64,000 nt of DNA from Leucobacter sp. Ag1. Lineage in GTDB: Bacteria; Actinomycetota; Actinomycetes; Actinomycetales; Microbacteriaceae. Of this stretch, positions 21,765-30,423 are shown one piece after another. Under the pieces are notes generated by a model that saw nothing but the letters and a program-made list of their open reading frames with translations, was not told where the DNA came from and did not search any database. The stretch covers positions 1 to 64,000 of the forward strand of contig NZ_LAYO01000103.1 in the NCBI RefSeq assembly GCF_000980875.1, written 5' to 3'. The translations under genes were made by a program, and so were the position numbers. The number at the start of each line of letters is the position of its first letter. Positions within the stretch are counted from its first letter, which is position 1.

Positions 21765-23588
21765 ATGCCCCGGATCGCCCGCACGCTCATCCGCACCCTC
21801 GCGTCGGCCGCACTCTGCGGATTCGCCCTCGTCGCGGCTCCGTTCTCGGTCGCCGCGCCAGCGCAGGCCTCGGTCGACGACTTCTCGTACGAGAGCTGGG
21901 ACGCCAAGTACGTGCTCGACCTCGATGCGGAGGGCCGCGCGATCGCGCGCGTCACCGAGACCCTGACCCCGGTGTTCCCGGACTTCGACCAGAACCGCGG
22001 TCTCGTGCGCGCGCTGCCGCTCGACTACGAAGACGCCCCCGTGCCGCCGACCGATATCTCGGTGACCGACGGCGCCGGCCGGCCGGTACCGTTCACCACC
22101 GAGGACTCGGACCGGTTCCGCGGCATCCTGGTCGGCGACGACTCCTACGTGCACGGGCGGCAGACCTACGTCATCTCGTATTCCCTCCGCGACGTGGTCC
22201 TCGCGGCGACGAAGACGAAGGCCGACGAGTTCTACTGGGACGTGCTGCCCATCGAGCGGAAGCAGCGCGTCGATGCGTTCTCCCTCGAGGTGGAGTTCGC
22301 TCCGGCCCTCGCGAGGCACCTCACGGGGAACGCGGCCTGCTACACCGGGCCCTCCAACTCGAAGGACCGCTGCGGCGTCGAGGCCGCGGGCCGGTCCGAG
22401 ACCTCCGCGATCGCGTCCGCCCACCTCTCCGAGGTCCCACCGGGTTCGGGGGTGACCGTCGCCATCGGCATGGACCCGGGGACGGTCGTGCAGCCTCCGA
22501 ACCGCGTCCCGAACTTCTGGCTGGACCGCCTCCCCGCGATCCTCGCACTCGGCGCGCTCGGCTGCGGGATCGCGGGTGCGATCCTCGTCGGTGGGCTCGT
22601 GCGCCGGCGTCGCTTCTTCCGGGGAACGATCGTGGCGCAGTACGACGTTCCGTCCCATCTCCCTCCCCTGCTCGCGGCGAACCTCATCGGCGGCGCGAAG
22701 TCTGTACTGCCGGCCGAGTTCGTGCACCTCGCGGTGCACGGCGCCACCCGCATCGAGGACAGCCCGCAGGCCGAGAGCTTCTGGGCGGGCAAGCAGCCTC
22801 CCGTGCTCCGCCTGCTCGACCCCGCCGCGGCCACCGACCCGCTCGACCAGCGCACCCTGGCGGAGCTCTTCGCGGGACTCGCTCCGGGCCAGGCGTTCCA
22901 ACTGCCGACGAAGGACTCCCGCTTCGCGCAGCGGATGCAAAAGCTCGTGAGCGGCGTCCCCGCCGAAGCCAGATCGCGCGGCTACACGACCACGGAGGCG
23001 AGCCGCGGCGCGCGGATCCTCGGATTCATCGCACTGGGACTCGTGCTGGCGACCGCGCCGCTCTTCGTCCTCGGGATCGGGCGCCCAGAGAGTCTCACCT
23101 TCGGTGTCGGGCTCCTGCTCGCGGCGTCCTTCGTCCTGGCGATCGTCGCGCTCGCCAAGCACCGGGTGCTCACGCCCGCCGGCGCCGAGGCCCGGGAGTA
23201 CCTGCTGGGCGTCAAGCTGTTCACGAGCGTGGCCGAGGCCGACCGGATCCGCACGCTGCAGAGCTACACCGGTGCCGAGCGGCTCGAGGACGCCGGGGTC
23301 GATGTCGTGCAGCTCTACGAGCGACTGCTCCCCTACGCGATGCTGTTCGGCCTCGAGAAGGAGTGGGGCCGCGTGCTCGAGGTCCGCTACCAGGAGGCGG
23401 GTGTGGCCGTTCCGATCTGGTATCCGGGACTCGCGGCGCACGGCCTCGCCGGACTCGATCGCAGCCTGAGCGACATGTCGAGCAGTTTCAGCTCCTCGGC
23501 CAGCTACACCTCGAGCTCGTCGGGCGGATCGTCGGGCGGCGGGTTCTCGGGCGGAGGCGGCGGAGGAGGGTTCTCCGGCGGGCGCTGA
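21765..23588 (+). CDS. DUF2207 exported membrane protein
   Basis: A 607-residue protein with a clear signal peptide (residues 1-35, cleavage after APAQA). An extracytoplasmic DUF2207 domain follows (WDAKYVLDLDAEGRAIARVTETLTPVFPDFDQNRGLVRALP). There is a membrane span at about 250-272, a cytoplasmic region, and a pair of spans at about 420-465. The last 45 residues are Ser/Gly-rich (SSGGSSGGGFSGGGGGGGF), as typical of DUF2207/YckC-like proteins whose tail ends FSGG. The function is unknown; family members are common in Actinobacteria. It is divergent from leuA and convergent with the deacetylase gene, as a monocistronic unit closed by a hairpin. Confidence 0.88.
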   Translation: MPRIARTLIRTLASAALCGFALVAAPFSVAAPAQASVDDFSYESWDAKYVLDLDAEGRAIARVTETLTPVFPDFDQNRGLVRALPLDYEDAPVPPTDISVTDGAGRPVPFTTEDSDRFRGILVGDDSYVHGRQTYVISYSLRDVVLAATKTKADEFYWDVLPIERKQRVDAFSLEVEFAPALARHLTGNAACYTGPSNSKDRCGVEAAGRSETSAIASAHLSEVPPGSGVTVAIGMDPGTVVQPPNRVPNFWLDRLPAILALGALGCGIAGAILVGGLVRRRRFFRGTIVAQYDVPSHLPPLLAANLIGGAKSVLPAEFVHLAVHGATRIEDSPQAESFWAGKQPPVLRLLDPAAATDPLDQRTLAELFAGLAPGQAFQLPTKDSRFAQRMQKLVSGVPAEARSRGYTTTEASRGARILGFIALGLVLATAPLFVLGIGRPESLTFGVGLLLAASFVLAIVALAKHRVLTPAGAEAREYLLGVKLFTSVAEADRIRTLQSYTGAERLEDAGVDVVQLYERLLPYAMLFGLEKEWGRVLEVRYQEAGVAVPIWYPGLAAHGLAGLDRSLSDMSSSFSSSASYTSSSSGGSSGGGFSGGGGGGGFSGGR

Positions 23589-23619
23589 CCCGGTCCGGGC
23601 CGGATCGGCGCACGGGGCC

Positions 23620-23645
23620 GGGGCGGACCGCATCGCGTCCGCCCC
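23620..23645. terminator. Bidirectional hairpin between DUF2207 and deacetylase genes
   Basis: A 9-bp stem GGGGCGGAC / GTCCGCCCC with an 8-nt loop in the 71-bp gap between the two convergent genes. The surroundings are C/G-rich without a clear U-tract. Confidence 0.5.
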
Positions 23646-23659
23646 GCCCCCGCCCGCGG

Positions 23660-24787
23660 TCACTCCGCCCGACCGAATCCGAGTCGCTCGGCGATCGCCT
23701 CCGCCTGCGCGACGACCTCGTCCTGCCACGGCTGCAGCGGGTGCGCCGGCGAGGCGTCGAAGGAGGCGCCGAATGGGTCTTCGACCCCCGTCTCGCGTCC
23801 GCTCAGCGCTTCGAGCACCGCGAGTCCGCAGAACGGGACGTGCACCGGCGAGTACCCGCCCTCGTGGGAGAACACGACGCGTCCGCCGCACGCCTCCTCC
23901 GCGACCCCCAGGATCCGCTCGGCCATCGCCTTGAAACCCCCCGAGGTCACGGTCATGCAGCCCAGCGGATCGACGGCGCTCGGGTCGAAGCCGCTCGACA
24001 CGATCACGAGGTCCGGCGCGAACGCGCGGATTGCCGGCACCGCCACGCGGTCGATGGCCGCGAGGTACGCGCCGTTGCCGGATCCCGCGGGGAGCGGGAT
24101 GTTGATGTTGCGGCCCTCCGCGCCGGGACCGCCGATCTCGTCGAGCGAACCGGTGTCCTGCGGGAACAGGCGGTCCTGGTGGATGGAGATCGCGAGCACG
24201 TCGGGATCGTCCCAGTAGATCTGCTGCGCGCCGTTGCCGTGGTGCACGTCGTAGTCGACGATCGCCACCCGTCGCACCCCGAGCTCGGCGCGCGCGTACT
24301 CGATCGCCACGCACACGTTCGAGAAGAGGCAGTACCCCATGCCCATCTCCCGACGGGCGTGGTGACCGGGCGGGCGGACCAGCGCGTAGGCGTTGTCGAC
24401 CTCGCCCCGCATCACCGCGGCGACCGCGGCCATGGTGCCGCCGGCCGCCAGCTTGGCGATCTCGAACGAGCCCCGACCGAACGGCGTATACCCGTCGCCC
24501 GCGTCCCCGCCGCGGTCGGCGCTCAGCTCGCGGATCCGCTCGACGTGCTCCGGCGTGTGCACCCGCAGCAGGTCGGTGTCGGAGGCCTCGACCGCCGGGA
24601 CGCGGACGAGCGCATCGATCAGGCCGGAGACCTCGACGAGGCCCGCCATTCGTGACTTGGACTCGGGGCTCTCGAACGCCTGGTGGGGCTGGTTGAAGCC
24701 GCCGGACGGGGCGACCCCGACGGCCGTCCCGGTGTCGTGCCAGGCATAGCGCTCGTGCCAGACGTATCCGGTGCGTCGCTGGGTCAT
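23660..24787 (-). CDS. Class II histone deacetylase family / acetylpolyamine amidohydrolase-like enzyme
   Basis: Zinc-dependent deacetylase of 375 residues. The arginase/deacetylase-fold signatures are LVRPPGHHARREMGMGYC with the tandem catalytic histidines, IVDYDVHHGNGAQQIYW with the Asp/His zinc ligands, ISIHQDRLFPQDTG, and VSSGFDPSAVDPLG supplying the second Asp. The C-terminal FSHEGGYSPVHVPFCG supplies the Gly-Gly-Tyr loop. In bacteria such enzymes deacetylate acetylpolyamines or related acetamides rather than histones. It overlaps the symporter gene by 4 bp (ATGA), so the natural reading is uptake of an acetylated amine followed by deacetylation. The true substrate is unknown. Confidence 0.88.
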   Translation of the reverse strand: MTQRRTGYVWHERYAWHDTGTAVGVAPSGGFNQPHQAFESPESKSRMAGLVEVSGLIDALVRVPAVEASDTDLLRVHTPEHVERIRELSADRGGDAGDGYTPFGRGSFEIAKLAAGGTMAAVAAVMRGEVDNAYALVRPPGHHARREMGMGYCLFSNVCVAIEYARAELGVRRVAIVDYDVHHGNGAQQIYWDDPDVLAISIHQDRLFPQDTGSLDEIGGPGAEGRNINIPLPAGSGNGAYLAAIDRVAVPAIRAFAPDLVIVSSGFDPSAVDPLGCMTVTSGGFKAMAERILGVAEEACGGRVVFSHEGGYSPVHVPFCGLAVLEALSGRETGVEDPFGASFDASPAHPLQPWQDEVVAQAEAIAERLGFGRAE

Positions 24788-26298
24788 CGGGTGGCTCCTT
24801 CGGTGAGGGATGCGCCGGAGTCCGCGGACTCCGGCTCGGAGAGGTGATCGAACAGCGCATCGACGCGCTCCCGCTCGGCGCGGGACACCGGCACGAGGTA
24901 CGCGCAGGCCACGTAGACGACGCTGTTGACCGCGAGTGCCGCGACGCCGCTCGTCATGCCGCCGAGCACGGGGATCGCGATGGGGTACGCGATCTGGAGC
25001 ACCGCGGCGACGACGAAGCCCGAGACCATGCCGCCGATCGCACCGATCGCGTTGCCGCGCCGCCAGAAGATGCCGAGCAGGAGGGTCGGGGCGAGCTGCA
25101 CGATCCCCTGGTACGAGACCATGGCGAGCGCGATGAGCCCGTTGAGGGTCGTCGCCGTCAGCACTGCGATCACGCCGGCGATGATGGTGAGGACGCCGAC
25201 CGCTATCTTGCCGGTCCTCGGATCCTCGATCCGTTCCCCGCGCGCCACCCCGACGATGTCGTTGGCGGTCTGGGCACCGAGCGCCTGGAGGTTGGCGCCC
25301 ACGTTGCCCATGGTGGCGGCCACCACGCAGATGCCCGCGAGCGTGAGGACCACGGGTCCCCCGACGCTCGCGGTGATGAACCAGACCGCGTCGGTGGCCT
25401 CGGCGACACCGGGCAGGCTCGCCGCGAGCATCGCGAGGATCGAGAGCGCGGTGCCGAACACGAAGAGGATCGGCGCCGCCATGACCGCGGAGCGCTTGAT
25501 GGTGCGGGTCCCGCTCGACGCGAAGAGGCGCACGAAGATATCGGGCCAGCACCAGCCGCCGAGCGCACCGGTGAGCACGAGCGAGAACAGGTAGAGGGGC
25601 CCCTCGGCGCTGCCCGGCCCGGGCAGCCGGAAGAAACCGTCGGGCAGCGCGGCGAAGCCGTGCCCGTTCGTCACGAGCCAGGTGATGAGTCCGAGGATCA
25701 GCAGCAGGCCGAGCCCGTAGGCGACGAGACCCTGCACCATGTCGCTGAGCACGAGACCGCGCGCGCCCATCCGCACGGTCCAGACCTGGCGCAGCACGAG
25801 CACGCCGATGCCGATGAACGCGGCCGTGCCCGCGGCGACCTGTCCGAACGAGAGGTAGGTGAACACGAGCGTCAGCGACTGCATCCCGAGCACGATCCAG
25901 GGGAACGAGGCGAGGATACCGATGATCGCAGCGACGACGCGCACCGCCTTCGATCCGTAGCGCAGCCCGAGCAGGTCCGCCTGGGTGCGCAGGTCGAAGC
26001 GTTTGCCCCAGGTGTGCACCGGCTTGGCGAGCATGAACATGAGCACCACTGCGAGCAGCGCGTAGGGCACCGAGTAGAAGCCGATCGCTCCGGCCGCCGC
26101 CGCGTACCCGGCGAAGGAGATGAAGATGGTGCCGGGCAGCCAGGTGTTCACGAAGGCCATGGTCGAGAAGAAGGGGCCGAACGACCGCCCGGCGGTCGCA
26201 TACTCGCTGAACGAGTCGGTCCGCTTGCGGCTGCGTTCGAGCACGAAGACGATGACGAGGAAGAAGAGGGCGACTCCGCCGTAGCCGAGGAAGATCAC
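24784..26298 (-). CDS. Sodium:solute symporter family (SSS) transporter
   Basis: A 504-residue integral membrane protein with about 13 spans. Family features include GRSFGPFFSTMAFVNTWLPG in the sodium-binding TM1 region and GLHLQ-like pore residues replaced by FISFAGYAAAAGAIGF. Further features are VSYQGIVQLAPTLLLGIFWRRGNAIGAIGGMVSG, typical of the pantothenate/proline branch, and a hydrophilic C-terminus of about 35 residues. It overlaps both neighbours by 4 bp, so the operon is small protein, symporter, deacetylase. Its substrate is probably the same small amide or amine compound that the deacetylase acts on, by inference from coupling only. Confidence 0.9.
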   Translation of the reverse strand: MIFLGYGGVALFFLVIVFVLERSRKRTDSFSEYATAGRSFGPFFSTMAFVNTWLPGTIFISFAGYAAAAGAIGFYSVPYALLAVVLMFMLAKPVHTWGKRFDLRTQADLLGLRYGSKAVRVVAAIIGILASFPWIVLGMQSLTLVFTYLSFGQVAAGTAAFIGIGVLVLRQVWTVRMGARGLVLSDMVQGLVAYGLGLLLILGLITWLVTNGHGFAALPDGFFRLPGPGSAEGPLYLFSLVLTGALGGWCWPDIFVRLFASSGTRTIKRSAVMAAPILFVFGTALSILAMLAASLPGVAEATDAVWFITASVGGPVVLTLAGICVVAATMGNVGANLQALGAQTANDIVGVARGERIEDPRTGKIAVGVLTIIAGVIAVLTATTLNGLIALAMVSYQGIVQLAPTLLLGIFWRRGNAIGAIGGMVSGFVVAAVLQIAYPIAIPVLGGMTSGVAALAVNSVVYVACAYLVPVSRAERERVDALFDHLSEPESADSGASLTEGATR

Positions 26299-26549
26299 GG
26301 TCGGGCCTCCCCCGCGCTCGACGGCCGCGCAGCGGCCGACTCGGCCCGCTCCGCACGGGCGTCGAGGACGTACATGGTCCAGATCGCCGCGAGTACGAGC
26401 AGTCCGGTCACGATGAAGTACCAGACTCCCCCGTCACCGACCCACCACTGGAGCGGCGGGAAGAGCATGATGAAGAACGAGGCGGCGACCAGCGCGGCGA
26501 TGCCGCGTCTGCGGCCCCGGCTCGGGCCTGACCTGGCGGGTGCGGTCAT
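26295..26549 (-). CDS. Small two-span membrane protein paired with the symporter
   Basis: An 84-residue protein: a basic N-terminus, then two hydrophobic helices (IAALVAASFFIMLFPPLQWW and VWYFIVTGLLVLAAIWTMYV). It resembles the DUF3311/DUF485-type small partners encoded before SSS symporters. AAAGGA lies 8 nt before the ATG at 26549, which decides the start. Its stop overlaps the symporter ATG by 4 bp. It is probably an accessory or stability subunit of the transporter and is the first gene of the LacI-regulated operon. Confidence 0.78.
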   Translation of the reverse strand: MTAPARSGPSRGRRRGIAALVAASFFIMLFPPLQWWVGDGGVWYFIVTGLLVLAAIWTMYVLDARAERAESAAARPSSAGEARP

Positions 26550-26584
26550 GAGGGCATCCTTTCGTCGGCGTCGTTGCCGATTTC

Positions 26585-26602
26585 TGCCGGAACGTTCCGG
26601 CA
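26585..26602. promoter_or_regulatory. LacI-type operator
   Basis: TGCCGGAACGTTCCGGCA, a perfect 18-bp palindrome with a central ACGT, the form expected for LacI/GalR-family operators. It lies just downstream of the -10 of the symporter operon, over the likely transcription start. Binding of the divergent LacI-family regulator here would block initiation. Confidence 0.75.
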
Positions 26603-26610
26603 TTGCAGTA

Positions 26611-26639
26611 ATGATGCATCTCCGATGCCAGGACGTCAA
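26611..26639 (-). promoter_or_regulatory. Promoter of the symporter/deacetylase operon
   Basis: TTGACG (26634-26639) and CATCAT (26611-26616) on the minus strand with a 17-bp spacer. This is one of the few places in the window with a recognisable -35. The 18-bp palindrome follows 8 bp after the -10. Confidence 0.6.
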
Positions 26640-26688
26640 GCGTCGATCCCCGGTCGCACGGCGTCCCGCGCCCGGCGACGACGCCCGC

Positions 26689-26694
26689 TAGCAT
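26689..26694 (+). promoter_or_regulatory. -10 box of the leaderless LacI-family gene
   Basis: TAGCAT seven bases before the ATG at 26702, with no Shine-Dalgarno between them. Confidence 0.5.
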
Positions 26695-26701
26695 GTGGAT
26701 C

Positions 26702-27688
26702 ATGAGCGCCAGACGGGTCACGATCGTCGATCTCGCAGCCGAACTCGGCCTGTCGAAGACGACGGTCTCCGACGCCCTGCACGGGCGCGGTCGGGTCGCA
26801 CCCGAGACCGTCGCCCAGGTGCGCGACACCGCCGCAGCGCTCGGCTACGTCGGCAACCGCGCCGCGCAGCAGCTCCGCGGCAACCGCGTCGGCGCGGTCG
26901 GCCTGTACATCCCGCCCGTCGTCCGCAGCTTCGCGTTCTACATGGAGTTCGTCTTCGGCGCCGTCGCCGCCGCGGGCGAGAACGGGATCGACCTCGTGCT
27001 GCTCACGCGCGACGAAGCCGCGCTGCGCAGCCGCCCGCCCGCGGTCGACGGGATCATCGCCATCGACCCGCTGCCCGGGGATCCGGTGCTCGCGGCGCTC
27101 TCCGCGCTCGCGGTCCCCCTGGTCACCGCCGGGCGGCCCCTCGACCCGGCCGAGATCGACGCGGACGGGACCATCGAGGTGCGCTATCAGCGGTACGTGC
27201 GCGAACTGCTCGATCGGGCTCGCGGTCGCGGACTGCAGCGCCCCGCGCTGCTGCTCCCCGACCAGCAGTTCCATTCGTCCTTCGCGGAGGACGTCGTCGA
27301 CGGCTACCGGAGCTGGTGCGGCGAGCACGGTGTCGAGCCGTGGATCCGCGAGCTCCCCCTCCACCCGAGCGCCGAGACGCTCGCCTCGACGCTCGACGCG
27401 CTCATCGCGGAGCGCGATCCCGAGATCCTGCTCTGCGGCTACCAGGGCCTCGCCGGCCGACTCGTCGCGCCGCTCGACCGCATCGGCCGGGCGCCCGGTC
27501 CGGAACTCGACCTGGTCTCGCTCGTCGGCGACCCCGTCACCGAACTCGGCGACAAGCGGATCACGAGCCTCGACGTACGACCGACCGGCTTCGGACGCGC
27601 CTCGGTGCTGCTGCTCCGGGATCTGCTCGCAGGCACCGCGACGGCTCCGACGAGCCGGATCCACGAGGCCTCGATCCCGAGCGTCTGA
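26702..27688 (+). CDS. LacI-family transcriptional regulator
   Basis: A 328-residue regulator with an N-terminal helix-turn-helix (VTIVDLAAELGLSKTTVSDAL) and the hinge helix/LGYVGNRAAQQLRG segment, followed by a periplasmic-binding-protein-like sensor domain (VGAVGLYIPP to the C-terminus). The ATG at 26702 is preferred over one 9 bases upstream because of the TAGCAT spacing. It is divergent from the small protein/symporter/deacetylase operon, with the 18-bp palindrome between them. It therefore most likely represses that operon until an inducer related to the transported compound binds. Confidence 0.9.
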   Translation: MSARRVTIVDLAAELGLSKTTVSDALHGRGRVAPETVAQVRDTAAALGYVGNRAAQQLRGNRVGAVGLYIPPVVRSFAFYMEFVFGAVAAAGENGIDLVLLTRDEAALRSRPPAVDGIIAIDPLPGDPVLAALSALAVPLVTAGRPLDPAEIDADGTIEVRYQRYVRELLDRARGRGLQRPALLLPDQQFHSSFAEDVVDGYRSWCGEHGVEPWIRELPLHPSAETLASTLDALIAERDPEILLCGYQGLAGRLVAPLDRIGRAPGPELDLVSLVGDPVTELGDKRITSLDVRPTGFGRASVLLLRDLLAGTATAPTSRIHEASIPSV

Positions 27689-27693
27689 GCCGG

Positions 27694-27720
27694 GTGCGCG
27701 CCGCGCTCCGCGGCGCGCAC
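27694..27720. terminator. Bidirectional terminator between lacI-type gene and DUF5684 gene
   Basis: A 12-bp perfect stem GTGCGCGCCGCG / CGCGGCGCGCAC with a 3-nt loop, located between two convergent stop codons. It is GC-rich and has no U-tract. Confidence 0.6.
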
Positions 27721-27733
27721 GGCCGGAGCGATC

Positions 27734-28108
27734 TCAGGCCTTGCGGTACTGCGCGCTGCCGAAACCGATCACGAAGTAGCCGATGAACGGGAGCAGCCAG
27801 AGCAGGAGGATCGAGAAGAACGGCCCCTTGCCGAAGTTGCCGCCCACCTTGATCGCCACGATCAGCGCGAGGATCACGTTGACGATCGGGATCAGGTAGA
27901 GCAGCACCATCCAGCCGGAGAACCCGGCGATCTTCACGAGGAAGATCAGGTTGACGATCGGGATGATCGCGAGGATCCCGGGATAGCCGGCCTTGGTGAA
28001 GGTCTTCCAGAGCGCGATCGCGACGAGTACGTACCAGATGATGCCGACGACGGTGGCCGGGCCGCTGAGCGCGGTGATCTGGGTCTGGTCGGTGATTCCG
28101 TAGTCCAT
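27734..28108 (-). CDS. DUF5684-type membrane protein
   Basis: A 124-residue protein with about four hydrophobic segments. It shows the DUF5684 pattern of two copies of a Pro-Ile-Val-Asn motif: PGILAIIPIVNLIFLVKIAG and LYLIPIVNVILALIVAIKVG, followed by FGKGPFFSILLLWLLPFIG. The function is unknown; related proteins are sometimes found next to signal peptidases or large cell-wall proteins. GGAGGA lies 7 nt before the ATG. It sits 81 bp after era, with its own candidate -10 box. Confidence 0.75.
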   Translation of the reverse strand: MDYGITDQTQITALSGPATVVGIIWYVLVAIALWKTFTKAGYPGILAIIPIVNLIFLVKIAGFSGWMVLLYLIPIVNVILALIVAIKVGGNFGKGPFFSILLLWLLPFIGYFVIGFGSAQYRKA

Positions 28109-28156
28109 GAGCGTTCCTCCCCTGCGCGCCGCGCCAGCGGCGTCCCTGTGCGTCCG

Positions 28157-28162
28157 AGCCTA
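28157..28162 (-). promoter_or_regulatory. Candidate -10 box for the DUF5684 gene
   Basis: TAGGCT on the minus strand, about 50 nt before the ATG, next to a small GCGGG/CCCGC hairpin that may end the era transcript. No -35 is seen. Confidence 0.35.
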
Positions 28163-28189
28163 GTCAGCGGGTCGGGCCCGCGACAGTGC

Positions 28190-29116
28190 TCAGAATCCGA
28201 GCCGGCCCAGGGCCTTCGGATCGCGCTGCCACTCCTTGAGCAGCTTGACCCGCAGCGACAGGTAGATGCGACGCCCGAGCAGCGCCTCGATCTCGTGCCG
28301 GGCCCGCTCGCCGATGTCGCGCAGCTGCGAACCGCCCTTGCCGATCACGATGCCCTTCTGGCTGTCGCGCTCGACGTAGATCGACGCGTAGAGCGCCAGC
28401 AGACCATCCTCGCGCTCCTCGCGGTCGTCGACGGTCGCTGCGAGCGAGTGCGGCAGCTCGTCGCGCATGCCGTCGAGCGCGGCCTCGCGGATCAGCTCGG
28501 CGATGCGGTCGTCCTCGTTCTCATCGGTGATCTGCTCGGCCTCGTAGAGCGGCGGCGACACCGGCATGAGCTCGAGCAGCACGTCGGAGAGCACGTCGAG
28601 CTGATCACGGGTGACCGAGGAGATCGGCACGACGGCGTCCCACTCGCGCAGCTCACCGAGCCGCGTCAACTGGTCGATGATCTCGCCGTTCGAGGCCTCG
28701 TCCACCTTCGTGAGGATCGCGACCTTCTTGGCTCGGGGAAAGTCGTCGAGGCGCTCGTTGATGAAGCGGTCGCCCGGGCCGAGCTTCTCGTCCGCGGGCA
28801 CGCAGAAGCCGATCACGTCGACGTCGCCGAGCGTCGCCTCCACGAGCGCGTTCAGCCGCTCGCCGAGCAGGGTCCGGGGCCGGTGGATACCGGGCGTGTC
28901 GACGATGATGAGCTGACCGTCGGGCCGGTGCACGATGCCTCGGATCGCGCGGCGCGTGGTCTGCGGCTTCGGGCTCGTGATCGCGATCTTCTGGCCGACG
29001 AGCGCGTTCGTCAGTGTGGATTTGCCGACGTTCGGTCGCCCTACGAACGAGACGAATCCCGCGCGGTGCTCGGCCTCGGGCTCGGTGCCGACGCCGTCGG
29101 CCTGTTCTGTGTTCAC
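28190..29116 (-). CDS. era: GTPase Era
   Basis: Ribosome-assembly GTPase that binds the 3' end of 16S rRNA. The 308-residue protein has G1 GRPNVGKST, G2 region TTRRAIRG, G3 DTPG, G4 TKVD and the C-terminal KH domain with VIGKGGSQLRDIGERARHEIE. Its ATG overlaps the upstream CBS-protein stop by 4 bp. It is the last gene of the hrcA-to-era run. In related genomes era is commonly followed by leuA or recO; here a short accessory islet follows. Confidence 0.96.
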   Translation of the reverse strand: MNTEQADGVGTEPEAEHRAGFVSFVGRPNVGKSTLTNALVGQKIAITSPKPQTTRRAIRGIVHRPDGQLIIVDTPGIHRPRTLLGERLNALVEATLGDVDVIGFCVPADEKLGPGDRFINERLDDFPRAKKVAILTKVDEASNGEIIDQLTRLGELREWDAVVPISSVTRDQLDVLSDVLLELMPVSPPLYEAEQITDENEDDRIAELIREAALDGMRDELPHSLAATVDDREEREDGLLALYASIYVERDSQKGIVIGKGGSQLRDIGERARHEIEALLGRRIYLSLRVKLLKEWQRDPKALGRLGF

Positions 29117-30423
29117 TGCTGTTCCTCTTCCCGGCGGACCTGATCCGCGTCGTTGTCTTCGGTGCCCACCCAGCGCACGCGCGCCGTCACGAGGCGCTGC
29201 CTGCGTCGTTCGGTCTCGAGCGCGGTCAGCTCGATCCCGTCGATCTCGACCCGGTCCCCGGGCTCCGCGAGCCGACCGAGGTGCTTGGCGAGCAGGCCGC
29301 CCACCGTATCGACCTCGTCGTCCTCGAGTTCGCGCTCGAACAGCTCGCCGAGCCGGTCGATGGTGAGCCGGGCGCTCACGATGAAGCCGTCGCCGTCGAG
29401 CACGATCTCGGGCGTCTCGCGGTCGTGCTCGTCGCTGATGTCGCCGAGCAGTTCCTCGATGAGGTCCTCGAGCGTGACCAGGCCGGAGATCCCGCCGTAC
29501 TCGTCGACCGCGAGCGCCAGGTGCACGGACTCGCGCTGCATCTGGCGCAGCAGCTCGTCGGCGGGCTGCAGCTCGGGCACGAAGAGCGCGGGCTTCATCA
29601 CGCGCGTGATCGGCGCGGACTCGGCCTCCTCGGGCCGGCGCAGCACGAAGCCGCTCGCGTCGCGCAGGTGGGCGACGCCGACCACGTCGTCGACGTCGTC
29701 GGTGACCACCGGGACCCGCGAGTGCCGCGACGCCAGGATCGCTTCGAGCGCGTCCTTCATCGACAGCTCGGCGTCGACCGTCACCATGTCGATGCGGGGC
29801 ACCATCAGCTCGCGCACCCGGGTATCGCCGAACTCGACGAGCGAGTGGATGTAATCGCGGTCGTCCGCCTCGAGCAGTTCCTGCTCCGCGGCCTGATCCA
29901 CCATCGACAGCAGCTGCTGCTCGTCGCGGATCAGCGCGCTGCTGCCGCCGCGTCCCGGGGTCACCCGGTCGCCGACGCGCATCAGGCTGCTCGCGACGGG
30001 CCCGAGCAGTACGCGGATCCCATGCACGAGCGGAGCCGAGAACCGAATGATCCCCTCGGGGTGGTGCGTGCCGACCGTGCGGGGGCTCGTGCCGACGAGC
30101 ACGAAGGTGACCGCGGTCATGATGAGGGCGGCCGCGAGCAGCGTCAGCCAGAGCGGCTCGATGAGCGCGGCGAGCACGAGCGTGATGAGCACCGCCGCGA
30201 GCGTCTCGGCGGCGACGCGGGCGAAGCCGAGGGCGTTCTGGTGCGCGGCCTCGTCCTCCGCGATCGCCCGGATCGACGCGCCGCGACGGGCGTCCTCGGA
30301 CAGCGCCAGGAGCTCGGCCTTCGAACGCACCGAGAGCGCTGCGTCGCTCGCCGCGAGCAGGCCGCCGATCGCGAGCAGCACGACGGCCGCCGCGAGGAAG
30401 AGCGCGATCAGACCGCCGGTCAT
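29113..30423 (-). CDS. CNNM/HlyC-CorC family membrane protein (DUF21 and CBS domains)
   Basis: A 436-residue protein. Residues 1 to about 150 form the DUF21 membrane domain with three to four spans (GGLIALFLAAAVVLLAIGGLLAASDAAL). Then come a CBS pair (LMVPRIDMVTVDAELSMKDALEAILASRHSRVPVV and ITRVMKPALFVPE) and a C-terminal CorC_HlyC domain (IVLDGDGFIVSARLTIDRLGELF). The family is implicated in Mg2+ or other cation export. The name hemolysin is historical. The ATG at 30423 overlaps the ybeY stop. A longer frame upstream is only a shadow of ybeY. Confidence 0.9.
   Translation of the reverse strand: MTGGLIALFLAAAVVLLAIGGLLAASDAALSVRSKAELLALSEDARRGASIRAIAEDEAAHQNALGFARVAAETLAAVLITLVLAALIEPLWLTLLAAALIMTAVTFVLVGTSPRTVGTHHPEGIIRFSAPLVHGIRVLLGPVASSLMRVGDRVTPGRGGSSALIRDEQQLLSMVDQAAEQELLEADDRDYIHSLVEFGDTRVRELMVPRIDMVTVDAELSMKDALEAILASRHSRVPVVTDDVDDVVGVAHLRDASGFVLRRPEEAESAPITRVMKPALFVPELQPADELLRQMQRESVHLALAVDEYGGISGLVTLEDLIEELLGDISDEHDRETPEIVLDGDGFIVSARLTIDRLGELFERELEDDEVDTVGGLLAKHLGRLAEPGDRVEIDGIELTALETERRRQRLVTARVRWVGTEDNDADQVRREEEQQ

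Noticed and set aside
21666-24860. A minus-strand open frame of more than 1,000 codons spanning DUF2207 and the deacetylase
   Set aside because: It is antisense to DUF2207 and out of frame with the deacetylase. Only its last 14 codons (the leucine-rich leader) make biological sense.
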